64,000 nucleotides of DNA from Candidatus Nanosynbacter sp. TM7-074 (lineage in GTDB: Bacteria > Patescibacteriota > Saccharimonadia > Saccharimonadales > Saccharimonadaceae), in NCBI RefSeq assembly GCF_041006295.1, contig NZ_CP158487.1, positions 62,001 through 126,000 of the forward strand, given 5' to 3'. Every line of letters starts with the position of its first letter. Position 1 is the stretch's first letter. Below, in pieces: positions 16,737 through 26,015 of this stretch. The translations under genes were made by a program, and so were the position numbers. The notes under the pieces were generated by a model, which worked only from the letters and a program-made list of their open reading frames with translations, was not told the DNA's origin and did not search any database.

Positions 16737-17459
16737 ATGAAACAGCGATTAGACAAGGTTCTGGTCGAGCGCGGACTAGCGTCAACACGTTCTCAGGCGG
16801 ATAATTTTATTCGCTTGGGTTATGTTTATTTGAATAAAAAAGTTGCTCAAAAATCAGGGGCAATGGTATCTGATACTGATACGATAACGCTAAAAAAGAC
16901 AGAGACTTATGTGTCGCGGGCTGGCTTAAAGCTGGCTAGCGTAGCCAAATATTTTAAGCTTAATTTTCAAGATAAAACAGTATTAGATATTGGCTCAAGT
17001 ACTGGTGGTTTTACCGACTATTCACTGCGTCATGGTGCTAGGAAAGTTTTTGCCGTTGACGTTGGTACTGACCAACTTCATCTAAGCTTGCGGACGAGCC
17101 CAAAGATTATCCTTCACGAAAAAACTGATATTCGTGATTTTTGCACAGATGAAGTGATCGATGTGATTGTAGGAGATGTGTCATTTATATCATTACGGGA
17201 AATTTTGCCACATGTAGCTAACGAACTAATGAATGAAAATACCATACTTATTGCTATGTTAAAGCCGCAATTTGAGGCGGGGCGGCATCAGACTAATAAG
17301 GGAGTTATTAAAAACGATAAGGTGCGACGGCAGATCTTAACTGATTTTGAAAATTGGGCAAAAAAGTATTTTGTGATTTTAGATAAAAAGGATAGCGAAG
17401 TTGCTGGTAGCAAGGGAAATCTTGAGCGATTTTATAAATTGCAATTAGCTAAACATTAA
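16737..17459 (+). CDS. tlyA: TlyA family rRNA 2'-O-methyltransferase
   Basis: Predicted to methylate cytidines in 16S and/or 23S rRNA; older annotations call it hemolysin. An S4 RNA-binding domain fills residues 1-60 (RLDKVLVERGLASTRSQADNFI), followed by an FtsJ-like Rossmann methyltransferase with the SAM motif LDIGSSTGGFTDYSL (about 82-96) and MLKPQFEAG (about 178). At 240 residues it is of usual size. The ATG follows efp by 11 nt with only a weak ribosome binding site. The 3' end overlaps that of convergent ychF by 11 bp, which is a compact but unremarkable arrangement. Confidence 0.92.
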   Translation: MKQRLDKVLVERGLASTRSQADNFIRLGYVYLNKKVAQKSGAMVSDTDTITLKKTETYVSRAGLKLASVAKYFKLNFQDKTVLDIGSSTGGFTDYSLRHGARKVFAVDVGTDQLHLSLRTSPKIILHEKTDIRDFCTDEVIDVIVGDVSFISLREILPHVANELMNENTILIAMLKPQFEAGRHQTNKGVIKNDKVRRQILTDFENWAKKYFVILDKKDSEVAGSKGNLERFYKLQLAKH

Positions 17460-18528
17460 ACCTAAACTCAACAACATCATTTGGTTGCATAATGTACGTT
17501 TTGCCTTCAGTGCGAATCTTACCAGCCTCGCGAGCTTTTACTTCTGACCCGGCAGTAATCAAATCATTAAAATCGACAATTTGCGCCGCAATGAAGCCTC
17601 GTTCAAAATCTGAATGGATAACTCCAGCAGCTTGTGGCGCCGTCCAGCCCTTATGGATTGTCCAGGCGCGCACTTCTTTTTCTCCGGCAGTCAAGTAGCT
17701 TTGTAATCCCAATGTGTCGTAGGCGGCGTGAATTAGTTTGACTAGTCCAGTTTCTTGAACGCCATAACTTTCCAGAAGCTCTTTGGCGTCATCTTCTGAT
17801 AAACCTTTTAATTCTTCTTCTAGCTTTGCACAGACAAAGACGGTTTTTGAGGGGTGGACTAGTTCTTTTAATTTTCCTTTTAGAGCGGAATTGTTCAATC
17901 CTTCTTCGTCAACGTTGAAGGCGTAAATAACTGGCTTGGCGGTTAGTAGGTGTAGATCGTCAATCGCCTCAAAGTCTACGTTGGTCAGAGCAGAAATTGG
18001 CGTCCCCGACTGTAGATTGTCTGCCAGTGATTGTAAGTAAGCTACTTTTTGGCGGGCTTCTGGATTAGCCTTAGCTTCTTTTTGTAGCTGCGGCAGGCGT
18101 TTTTCAATTGTTTGTAAGTCGGCTAGGATTAGCTCGGTATTGATAATGTCGATATCTTTTTTTGGGTCAATTGGAGCTTCATCGTGTCGCAAAATCTTTG
18201 AATTTTCAAAAGCACGAACAACGTGGATAATGGCGTTACATTCTCTGATATTGTGAAGAAACTTATTACCCAGACCTTCGCCTTTGGAGGCGCCAGCAAC
18301 TAGTCCGGCAATATCAACGAAAGTAACGGTAGCTGGGATGATTTTTTGGGCGTGATAAAGATCTGCCAGGGCTTGTAGGCGTCTGTCTGGCACGGGAACA
18401 ATTCCTGTGTTCGGCTCGATAGTTGCAAACGGATAATTAGCAGCCAAAATATCATTATTTGTTAAAGCATTAAAAAGTGTCGATTTGCCTACATTAGGTA
18501 GGCCAACGATTCCAATAGATAAACTCAT
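17449..18528 (-). CDS. ychF: Ribosome-binding ATPase YchF
   Basis: Obg-family P-loop protein that prefers ATP and associates with the ribosome and stress response. G1 motif [12 protein letters not shown] at residues 8-19, G3 [20 protein letters not shown] near 67-86, a coiled-coil insert (about 130-170), the atypical G4 position FNVDEEGLN near 205 replacing NKxD, and a C-terminal TGS domain ending EFRFNV. Length 359 fits. TATAAT on this strand (18535-18540) lies 6 nt before the ATG, predicting a leaderless message. It shares a 44-bp divergent promoter region with the surface protein gene at 18573. Confidence 0.95.
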   Translation of the reverse strand: MSLSIGIVGLPNVGKSTLFNALTNNDILAANYPFATIEPNTGIVPVPDRRLQALADLYHAQKIIPATVTFVDIAGLVAGASKGEGLGNKFLHNIRECNAIIHVVRAFENSKILRHDEAPIDPKKDIDIINTELILADLQTIEKRLPQLQKEAKANPEARQKVAYLQSLADNLQSGTPISALTNVDFEAIDDLHLLTAKPVIYAFNVDEEGLNNSALKGKLKELVHPSKTVFVCAKLEEELKGLSEDDAKELLESYGVQETGLVKLIHAAYDTLGLQSYLTAGEKEVRAWTIHKGWTAPQAAGVIHSDFERGFIAAQIVDFNDLITAGSEVKAREAGKIRTEGKTYIMQPNDVVEFRFNV

Positions 18529-18534
18529 AACTTT

Positions 18535-18565
18535 ATTATATCATCTGCGCAATCTTTGATATAAT
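18535..18565. promoter_or_regulatory. Back-to-back -10 boxes of two divergent genes
   Basis: The 44-bp gap holds ATTATA at 18535-18540 (TATAAT for ychF on the minus strand) and TATAAT at 18560-18565 (for the surface protein on the plus strand). They end 6 and 7 nt before the respective ATG codons. No ribosome binding site is present on either side. Confidence 0.6.
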
Positions 18566-18572
18566 TATAAGC

Positions 18573-21521
18573 ATGAGAAGAAAATACTCATTGCCTCGGG
18601 TGGGCATGCTGGCAATAGTAGTAGCTTTAGTTGTTTCGGTAACGGCGTTTTTTATCTACACATACGCAATTCCAAGTTCACCAGCTTGGACGATAACTGG
18701 TAAATCCTGGGTTACTAAGCAATTTGATAAATCAGATACCACTAACTTTGGGTCTAATTGGGTGGTTGCTCCAGGAAGATTAAAGAATGTGAAGCCCGGA
18801 GATACGGTTGATTGGTGGCATAGTCTTTTTGTGAGTGGTGGAACCACGAGTCAAGTTGTAACGGGTGTACAGCAGGATGTATTTGATATCACTTCAAATC
18901 AACCGATAGATAATGATTTTAGCCTAGGTAACAGAGGTGCTTGGCATAACGAAGATCCGCAGCAACACGGCATTATTACCGACTGGAAGGGGTATGCTTG
19001 GAAGCGAATGAACAACCCGGCGGATTATCGAAACACTACAATGGAGACGCTTAACGGTAAAACTCGCCTGGAGGATCTTCATGGCGATCTTGGAAATAAT
19101 AAATTTATGTATACGCGGATTATCAGAAATGAAGACATGGGTAAGCGTATCTGCCAGAGAATCTACTGGAGTAAGCAGAACTCTTCACCGACTGCAGGCT
19201 GGGGATATTCACCTTACGCTTGTGTCGAGGTGCCGTATAATTATGATATCGAGCCATCGGTTGGCATTAGTTCTGATTATATTGATACAAAAAACGTTAC
19301 AAGTATTGAGGGCATAAATGCTGGACTGAACAATAAGGGAACAGAGAAGTCCCAGGGGTCTTCGTATGCGTTGGCTCGGTTTGTGGCTAGAGGCACAGAA
19401 GTATCCAGTATGGCTGGCGTTAATGCTGTTTCGTTGCCAGGTGGAACCGTTCATGACTGGTCCTGTGCGATTGTACGATTGATTAAGGAAAAGCATAGAG
19501 AACTTAATATTGATAACGGAACATGTAAGGAAATTGTTGCTAATGGCGGCAAGAACCAGATTCCTACCGGCCAGACATCAATTGCCACAAATGCAGCTGA
19601 TAATTTGAGTGGAGTAAACCTAAATGCGAATGATAGCTTATGCTATGTGGCAATGGTTAGTAATTATAATGGCTCGGCACCATCTACAGATTTTAGATAC
19701 GCAATTAAATGTATTAGGACCTCCAATAAGCCAAAAGTTCAGGTTTGGGGTGGTGATATTAAAACTGACAAGGAGGTGATTACTAGTAAGACGTCCAACA
19801 CCATACTTCAAGCAGATAGCCATAGCATATTGGATAAGTCAACCATACAGTCAATGGGCCTTTGGGGTACGGGCTTGGATGACAATGGTAATATTCTTGG
19901 TGGTACAGTTAATTTTAGTCCTGGTGAATATAAATATAAGGGAGGAGATAAGATTGATCCTCACTGGTCATTAATCTGTTCGCAGGATTCTTTTGGAGGT
20001 AATGGTAATCAGCGGGCCTACAGCAAGGCTTCAGGCGCAATCGCCGATTTACCAAATTGTCATAATGATGCAAGTAATTTGACGAATGAATATCAAGCTA
20101 GGACTGTTGTGAAAACGCAATGGCAGCTGCCTGGATCAGGAGATCGAATAAGTGATGGTTGGATTCCTTGTTCTGATATACAGAATAAGGAATTGATTGG
20201 GGATGCGCCAATCATTACATATTCTCCTCATTGTCGCAGGGGAGTTTGGAGATCTTCGTCTAGGGCGGCGTGGATTAGTATTAATAGTTTTGGGCGTCAT
20301 ACCCATTTTAGATTAAAGCCCGACGCAAGTGTTGCGGCTGGTTGTTTGGGAGCTACAGGACCTGTTATCTTGAATTGTGGAAATACGTATGTCTTTAGGT
20401 TGAAAAACGTTAAACTGGGTGATCTGAAGAATGCTAAAAAATTGCAATTTAAGTTCTCGGGTTCAGCAGACAACTTTGTTCGAGCGAAAATTAATGGCCA
20501 CGAAATGGACGTCAAAGGAAATGAAAACGGCTCCAGGCCTGAGGGTACACAATATTCTGGATGGGGGCTTTCTGGTTATGATGAAGGTTCGGCACTTATG
20601 GCTGACATAAAAGAAGGTACAGTTCTTTATAGCGATGGCAATGTTATTGATATATATATTAAGTCTAGCCCGTCGCACATGGGTCTCTTGATTGAAGATA
20701 TTTCAGTATCTTATACCATGGATCGGGCCTATCAGAATATGTATGGATCTTGGGCGGAATATGGAATTATTTCTGGCGGAAGGGCGGATTCAGCTTCGGG
20801 TGCCGGCCTGTCGTCATCTTTCAATGGCCGCGACAGCTTAGCAATGCAAGATTACAATAAATTGACCTTTGCCAATACTCCAAAATTTGGTAACTTTAGC
20901 ATCGCTAGTTTAGTTCCGGACAACTTCACCTTGCCATCTGTTGGTGGCGTAAAAGGTAGTGTCTCAGGTAATGTGAATATTAACAGTTTAGCTACGGGTG
21001 AATATACTGCCGGTAACATTAATTTAGTTGGCGCTAAATTGGATGTGGGTAAGAGTATCGTTATAAAATCTACTGGTACGGTTAGGATTTCAGGAGATTT
21101 GCTGTATACTGATTCGGGAAATGTTCGTTCATTGCCACAATTGGTAATTTATGCGAAGAATATTGTGATAGACCCTTCAGTTGGGGAGGTGAATGCTTGG
21201 CTAATTACTCCGAAAGATGGATATGTTAGTACTTGTGGCGCTGTATTTAATATGACCAATTGGTTAAGTAATGTGTCCGAAGCTTTATGTGGCAAGAAGC
21301 TGAGAATCAACGGTCCGATTAAGGCTGGCCACTTATTCTTACGCCGAACATACGGAGGAAGGCATGCCTCCTCGGCGAAGAATGACCCGAATATGCACCC
21401 AGGAACTCCAGCCGAAATTATTAACTTGCGGGCCGATGCTTATCTTTGGTCCTACAGCAACTACCGCAATACCGGTGCAATTAGCACTATGAATATTCGT
21501 GAATTGCCGCCAAGGTATTAA
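18573..21521 (+). CDS. Large surface-exposed anchored protein upstream of the pilus operon
   Basis: 982 residues with an N-terminal signal anchor (about 10-31) and no other membrane segment, so most of it should be outside the cell. The body is rich in Gly, Ser, Asn and Thr with paired cysteines. Residues 390-420 hold a KPKVQVWGGD element, and the last 230 residues (VNINSLATGEYTAGNINLVGAKLDVGKS onward) look like a repetitive beta-solenoid, ending in LWSYSNYRNTGAISTMNIRELPPRY. Similar solenoid ends occur in pilus-associated or adhesin-like proteins of CPR bacteria, which is an inference. It lies 44 bp before pilM. A TATAAT ends 7 nt before the ATG. A role in host-cell attachment is plausible but not shown. 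Confidence 0.75.
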   Translation: MRRKYSLPRVGMLAIVVALVVSVTAFFIYTYAIPSSPAWTITGKSWVTKQFDKSDTTNFGSNWVVAPGRLKNVKPGDTVDWWHSLFVSGGTTSQVVTGVQQDVFDITSNQPIDNDFSLGNRGAWHNEDPQQHGIITDWKGYAWKRMNNPADYRNTTMETLNGKTRLEDLHGDLGNNKFMYTRIIRNEDMGKRICQRIYWSKQNSSPTAGWGYSPYACVEVPYNYDIEPSVGISSDYIDTKNVTSIEGINAGLNNKGTEKSQGSSYALARFVARGTEVSSMAGVNAVSLPGGTVHDWSCAIVRLIKEKHRELNIDNGTCKEIVANGGKNQIPTGQTSIATNAADNLSGVNLNANDSLCYVAMVSNYNGSAPSTDFRYAIKCIRTSNKPKVQVWGGDIKTDKEVITSKTSNTILQADSHSILDKSTIQSMGLWGTGLDDNGNILGGTVNFSPGEYKYKGGDKIDPHWSLICSQDSFGGNGNQRAYSKASGAIADLPNCHNDASNLTNEYQARTVVKTQWQLPGSGDRISDGWIPCSDIQNKELIGDAPIITYSPHCRRGVWRSSSRAAWISINSFGRHTHFRLKPDASVAAGCLGATGPVILNCGNTYVFRLKNVKLGDLKNAKKLQFKFSGSADNFVRAKINGHEMDVKGNENGSRPEGTQYSGWGLSGYDEGSALMADIKEGTVLYSDGNVIDIYIKSSPSHMGLLIEDISVSYTMDRAYQNMYGSWAEYGIISGGRADSASGAGLSSSFNGRDSLAMQDYNKLTFANTPKFGNFSIASLVPDNFTLPSVGGVKGSVSGNVNINSLATGEYTAGNINLVGAKLDVGKSIVIKSTGTVRISGDLLYTDSGNVRSLPQLVIYAKNIVIDPSVGEVNAWLITPKDGYVSTCGAVFNMTNWLSNVSEALCGKKLRINGPIKAGHLFLRRTYGGRHASSAKNDPNMHPGTPAEIINLRADAYLWSYSNYRNTGAISTMNIRELPPRY

Positions 21522-21525
21522 AAGT

Positions 21526-21554
21526 TTGCAAATTAAAACGCTAATGTATATAAT
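21526..21554 (+). promoter_or_regulatory. Promoter of the pilM-N-O-B-T-C operon
   Basis: TTGCAA (21526-21531), 17 nt spacer, TATAAT (21549-21554). The predicted start near 21561 leaves about 5 nt before the pilM ATG. Confidence 0.7.
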
Positions 21555-21565
21555 TATTATTAGTT

Positions 21566-22612
21566 ATGAAATTAGCAAAAGGGTTGGGCGACTTCTTCGG
21601 ACTAGACATCGACACAAATGCTGTGCGAGTGGTTCAGCTGTCTCGTGCTGGCGCGGGATGGAGTTTGTCTCATTATGGTTACACGCCAGTTGATTCTAAG
21701 ATATCAAGTGGTGATTCTCCCGAGGCGCGGCGACGTCTAGGGGAGGCAATTATGACTGCCGTCGGTCAGGCTGGTATTAAGACGTCCAATGTGGCTGTTG
21801 GACTGCCGTCAAATAAAACGTTTTCGACTGTGATTGACGTACCGAAAGTTTCTGAGCAGGAACTAAAGGCGATGATGAAATATCAGGTTGACCAATATAT
21901 ACCGATGCCGTTAGACGAAGCAGAAGTTGACTGGGTAATGTTAGGTGATAGTCTTCATGCTCAGAATCAATATGAAATTTTGCTGACAAGTACAGCAAAG
22001 ACTTACGCAGAAGAAAGGCTGGAGTTGGTTGAGGGGCTTGGCTTTAATGTGATAGCCGAGGAACCAAACGCTATTGCTATGGTTCGTTCTCTGCCGGTTT
22101 CTGATTCTCAGGATGCTCGCTTAATTATTAACGTGGGTGAAAATTCGACAGATTTAGCAGTGGTATATAATGGTGCGCCAAGGTTGATTCGTATGATTCC
22201 AACTGGACTCTCATCATTGGTCCGCGCAGCTGTTCAGAATTTGAATGTACAAGAAGATCAGGCTCGTCAGTTTATTCTTAAATTTGGTTTGGCGCCAGAT
22301 AAATTAGATGGCCAAGTGTTAAGGGCAATTGATTCGACTTTGGACAGTTTTTCCTCAGAGCTGGTTAAATCTATTAAGTTTTTCCAGACTAGGTATCCTA
22401 ATGTAGCGGTTTCTGGTATTTTACTGTCAGGCTTTGGCTCGGCTATTCCACAGATGGATAGCTATGTAATGAATAAAGCCGGCATCCAGTCAATTGCCGC
22501 CGACCCTTGGCAACGCGTTCAGGTATCTCAGGCGGATCAGCAACAATTAGCGCCAATTGCTTCAGAATTTGCTATTGCTGTTGGTTTAGCACAGAGGAGT
22601 AACATGTCATGA
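21566..22612 (+). CDS. pilM: Type IV pilus assembly protein PilM
   Basis: Actin-like cytoplasmic protein that docks with the PilN N terminus and links the pilus motor to the membrane complex. 348 residues, with the family opening FGLDIDTNAVRVVQLSR (about 10-26), nucleotide-binding strands near LIINVGENSTDLAVV (about 189-203) and ILLSGFGSAIPQM (about 288-300). It heads the operon and overlaps pilN by 4 nt (ATGA), which implies translational coupling. Confidence 0.93.
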   Translation: MKLAKGLGDFFGLDIDTNAVRVVQLSRAGAGWSLSHYGYTPVDSKISSGDSPEARRRLGEAIMTAVGQAGIKTSNVAVGLPSNKTFSTVIDVPKVSEQELKAMMKYQVDQYIPMPLDEAEVDWVMLGDSLHAQNQYEILLTSTAKTYAEERLELVEGLGFNVIAEEPNAIAMVRSLPVSDSQDARLIINVGENSTDLAVVYNGAPRLIRMIPTGLSSLVRAAVQNLNVQEDQARQFILKFGLAPDKLDGQVLRAIDSTLDSFSSELVKSIKFFQTRYPNVAVSGILLSGFGSAIPQMDSYVMNKAGIQSIAADPWQRVQVSQADQQQLAPIASEFAIAVGLAQRSNMS

Positions 22613-23346
22613 TTGAAATAAACCTTATTCCGAATGTTAAGCGAGAGCTACTAAAAACTCGAGTAATGCGTAATCGTGTTATCTCTGTATCGTTTTTGAT
22701 AGGTGGGGCTTCAATTGCGGCGGTAATTGTTTTGGCGGTAATTTTAGGTGGCCAAATCGCAGCCGAAGCGGTGCAGAATAGTGGTATTAAAGATCGAAAT
22801 GATAAACTTATGTCTGTAGAGGATCTTAATAAGGTTGTAACAATTCAAAATCAGCTTTCAAAGATTAACGAGCAGCACGCTGGTAAGAAAATCAATTCGA
22901 GGGTGTTTGATGTAGTTTCAGCTGTAAATCCAGTAGCGCCTAATAATGTTAGCTTTTCAAATATAAAGATTAATCCAGAGTCTAAGACTATCACCTTAGA
23001 AGGTAGCGCTGTTAATGGTTATAGTGCTTTGGAGACCTTAAAGAAGACTATTCTAAGCACTAAAATCCGAACAACTGATGGAGATAAAACTTCTGAAGTG
23101 GAATTAACCAAAGATATAAAAGATGGCGATACTAGTTTTGGTGAAAACTCAGAAGGTAAAAAAGTTTTGCAGTTCTCGTTCTCATTTGAGTACACTGAAC
23201 AACTATTAGCGCCAGCACCAAATGGTACGGTTTCAGTGATAACGCCAACAGCTAAAATTGATATGACAGATTCACGCCAGGGTATTCCGGATAGTTTGTT
23301 TAAGAGTAATTCGGTAAAACAGGAGAAAAATAATGGCAGCCGATAA
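22609..23346 (+). CDS. pilN: Type IV pilus inner-membrane protein PilN
   Basis: Bitopic protein of the PilMNO alignment complex. The N terminus MIEINLIPN is the PilM-binding signature INLLPN. A membrane segment spans about residues 28-50, followed by a coiled-coil and a small ferredoxin-like periplasmic-side domain. 245 residues, slightly longer than typical PilN (about 190-210), with a Pro/Thr-rich tail. It overlaps pilO by 14 nt. Confidence 0.9.
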   Translation: MIEINLIPNVKRELLKTRVMRNRVISVSFLIGGASIAAVIVLAVILGGQIAAEAVQNSGIKDRNDKLMSVEDLNKVVTIQNQLSKINEQHAGKKINSRVFDVVSAVNPVAPNNVSFSNIKINPESKTITLEGSAVNGYSALETLKKTILSTKIRTTDGDKTSEVELTKDIKDGDTSFGENSEGKKVLQFSFSFEYTEQLLAPAPNGTVSVITPTAKIDMTDSRQGIPDSLFKSNSVKQEKNNGSR

Positions 23347-24001
23347 TAAAGGGGTGGCAATTCGCAAGCGCCAGCAGATTGATTCTTCAAAAAAGACAAT
23401 GTTTATTTTTGTAGCAAGTGCGGCTTTCTTGGCGGGAATTGCATTGGTTGTCAGTATATTTCTGATTCAGCAAATTGTTTTTCATTCAAAGATTATTATT
23501 GAGAAGCAGAGTACAATTTCTCGTTTAGATAAGAACTTAAAAACCATTGATGAATTAAAGAAAAATATTAGGGTTTTAGACACAAACACAGCGCTTAACT
23601 CTATAAAATCAAGTGACGAGAGTAATGCTTTGCAGACTATTCTTGACGCCCTTCCAGATAATCCTAATGCTGACGCCTTTGGTGCTTCTTTGAAGAATAA
23701 GTTTATCGATACGACAACTGGAGTGACAATTCAGAGTCTGTCAGTATCGCAAGCTGGTTCTGGTGGCGAGGGTTCTGAGTCAGCTCCGGCTAATACAGTA
23801 TCGTTTACGATGGAAGTTAGTGGGCCGGCCGACAGACTAAAGGAACTATTAACTAAATTCGAGTCATCAATTCGCGTGATTGATCTAAAGGCGTTAGAGA
23901 TTCAGCGTAATGAAGATAAATTAAGCTTAGTAGTGCGGGGCGTTGCTTATTATGAGCCAGCGCAAACAGTACAATTAGAAAATAAGGTGGTAAAGCCATG
24001 A
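23333..24001 (+). CDS. pilO: PilO-like type IV pilus protein
   Basis: 222 residues: short basic cytoplasmic tail, membrane segment at about 21-44, coiled-coil (HSKIIIEKQSTISRLDKNLKTIDELKKNI), and an outer alpha/beta domain. Sequence conservation of PilO is low; the call rests on this architecture and on position directly after pilN. Its start overlaps the end of pilN and its stop overlaps the next ATG (ATGA). Confidence 0.75.
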   Translation: MAADNKGVAIRKRQQIDSSKKTMFIFVASAAFLAGIALVVSIFLIQQIVFHSKIIIEKQSTISRLDKNLKTIDELKKNIRVLDTNTALNSIKSSDESNALQTILDALPDNPNADAFGASLKNKFIDTTTGVTIQSLSVSQAGSGGEGSESAPANTVSFTMEVSGPADRLKELLTKFESSIRVIDLKALEIQRNEDKLSLVVRGVAYYEPAQTVQLENKVVKP

Positions 24002-24228
24002 AGAAAACAGACATAGCTATGGTGATATTGATTGCAGGCGTGGGTGTAGCTATCGGCTATATTGTTGCCTCTAATATATCATTTTTAAAGGTTCCAAAAT
24101 CTGGAGCAAAAGTCCAAACTATTAGAGAAATATCATCTGATGTTGAAAAACCAAACCCAGCAATTTTCAATAAGAATGCGATAAATCCAACTGTTGAGGT
24201 GTTTGTGGGTCAAAGTGCGGCCAAATAG
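23998..24228 (+). CDS. Small single-pass protein in the PilP position
   Basis: 76 residues with one membrane segment (about 7-27) and a short outer tail of 45 residues. It sits between pilO and pilB, where many pilus operons encode the lipoprotein PilP, but no lipobox Cys is present and it is far shorter than PilP. It overlaps pilO by 4 nt. Expected to work with the PilMNO complex; no homologue recognised. Confidence 0.7.
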   Translation: MKKTDIAMVILIAGVGVAIGYIVASNISFLKVPKSGAKVQTIREISSDVEKPNPAIFNKNAINPTVEVFVGQSAAK

Positions 24229-24242
24229 AGAAAGGACGTAGG

Positions 24243-26003
24243 ATGGCTTTACTGACGGACGATATTCAGGACAAGTTGATTGAGCTGCTGATAAACGAAG
24301 GACTTATTGAGAAGTCTGTCATTGATGATGCTTTAAAACGTGCCTCTGAGAATAATAAGCCACTATTTAGCTTGCTGAGCGAAGAGGGGTTGCTTGATAA
24401 TGAGCTTTTAGTCCATGGCGTGGCTCAGGTTTCGGGTGTGCCATACGTTAACTTATCAAATAGTGTTATTAGCCAGGATATTTTATCCCTGTTGTCTTCT
24501 GATGTCGCTGAACGTTTTATGGCGGTGCCTTTAGCGGAAGTTCAAAACCGCCTAGCAGTGGCGATGATTGACGCCAATAATGTCCAGGCTGTTGACTATC
24601 TGTCGAATCGCATTCAGCGACCAATTAAAGTCTTTATGGCCTCAGAAGAGAGCGTCCGTCACGTCCTTGATCAATATAAGACCGATTTATCATCTGTTAA
24701 TGTGGCGGCTGAAGCGTCCCAAGAAGAATCTCTGTCGGAAGCTGGCAATATTAAAACTATTGTTCAAGATTCGCCCATTTCACGGGCATTATCGACTATT
24801 TTGGAATATGCCGTAAAAAGCCATGCTTCGGACGTTCATATTGAGCCATTGGAGAAGGCCTTAAAGATTCGTTGTCGGGTCGATGGTGTGTTGCGCGAGA
24901 TTATGCAACTACCAAAAAGCATTGAGCCGGCTTTGGTTAGTCGTATTAAAATTCTTTCCAATCTAAAAATTGACGAACATCGCATTCCACAAGATGGTCA
25001 ATTTGCGGTTAATGTTGCAGGCAAGGAAGTTGACCTGCGTATTGCTATTTCTCCGGTTGTTTGGGGTGAACAGGTGGTTGTTCGTTTGCTAGACAAGAGC
25101 GGGAGCTCTTTTAACTTGGAGGACATGGGTTATGCTGGGCGCGCTCTACGGACAATTCGCAAGGGAATTAAGCGTCCTAACGGTATGATTCTAACGTCTG
25201 GTCCAACTGGCTCCGGTAAGTCTACTAGCTTATATGCGTTAATTAAAGAAATTAAGAACGATACTGTTAATATTGTGACGCTTGAGGATCCGGTTGAGTA
25301 TAAGATGGACGGAGTGAATCAGATTCAAGTTAATGCAGAGGTCGGACTGACATTTGCTTCTGGACTTCGTTCAATTTTGCGTCAAGATCCAGACATCGTG
25401 ATGGTAGGTGAGATTCGCGACAATGAGACGGCCAATCTGGCGATTCAAGCAGCGTTAACGGGGCATCTGGTGTTCTCGACGCTTCATACCAATTCCGCAG
25501 CTGGCGTGTTGCCGCGACTGCTCGACATGGGGATTGAGCCGTTTCTTATTGCTAGTACGGTCAATACGATTATTGGGCAGCGTCTGGTTCGGCGAGTAGC
25601 GCGTCGGCGTGATATATATCAATCGTCGCCTCTGGAAACACAGGCAATTCGGGAGGCGGTTGGTGGATTATTGCCTCAGACAAAAGAGCAGGTTGCTCAG
25701 TTTGCGCAAGATTTGGGCTATGAAAGTCTGCCGCTGGCAACGCAGGCCTCATTTGCCTTAGCAAGGGGTAAGGATACACCTCAAACTCCGCGTGGTTACT
25801 CTGGTCGAGCCGGTCTATATGAAGTGATGGATATTACTGAGGAAATTCAGAATTTAATCGTTAAGCGTGCTACGTCAGCTGAAATCCAGCGAATGGCGAT
25901 TCAGCAAGGCATGATTACGATGCGCCAGGATGGATACCTGAAGGCGTTAAACGGAATAACGACAATAGAAGAAGTTAATAGAGTAGCGGCGGATACCGCG
26001 TAA
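24243..26003 (+). CDS. pilB: Type IV pilus extension ATPase PilB
   Basis: Hexameric motor that drives pilin polymerisation. An MshEN-type N-terminal domain (about 1-155) precedes the GspE core: Walker A GPTGSGKST (about 319-327), Asp box with EDPVEYKMDG, Walker B VMVGEIRDNETA, and His box GHLVFSTLHTNSA. The tetracysteine zinc motif usual between the His box and the C terminus is missing: the stretch after QRLVRRVARR has no cysteines. 586 residues. AAAGGA precedes the ATG. Confidence 0.95.
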   Translation: MALLTDDIQDKLIELLINEGLIEKSVIDDALKRASENNKPLFSLLSEEGLLDNELLVHGVAQVSGVPYVNLSNSVISQDILSLLSSDVAERFMAVPLAEVQNRLAVAMIDANNVQAVDYLSNRIQRPIKVFMASEESVRHVLDQYKTDLSSVNVAAEASQEESLSEAGNIKTIVQDSPISRALSTILEYAVKSHASDVHIEPLEKALKIRCRVDGVLREIMQLPKSIEPALVSRIKILSNLKIDEHRIPQDGQFAVNVAGKEVDLRIAISPVVWGEQVVVRLLDKSGSSFNLEDMGYAGRALRTIRKGIKRPNGMILTSGPTGSGKSTSLYALIKEIKNDTVNIVTLEDPVEYKMDGVNQIQVNAEVGLTFASGLRSILRQDPDIVMVGEIRDNETANLAIQAALTGHLVFSTLHTNSAAGVLPRLLDMGIEPFLIASTVNTIIGQRLVRRVARRRDIYQSSPLETQAIREAVGGLLPQTKEQVAQFAQDLGYESLPLATQASFALARGKDTPQTPRGYSGRAGLYEVMDITEEIQNLIVKRATSAEIQRMAIQQGMITMRQDGYLKALNGITTIEEVNRVAADTA

Positions 26004-26015
26004 AAAGGAGGAAAT

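Noticed and set aside
17449-17459. Overlap of tlyA and ychF as a sign of frameshift
   Set aside because: Both proteins end with normal family C termini; a short convergent overlap is common in compact genomes.
22600-24001. TGA recoded as glycine, as in some CPR phyla
   Set aside because: TGA ends pilM and pilO exactly at gene overlaps, and no gene needs TGA read-through.
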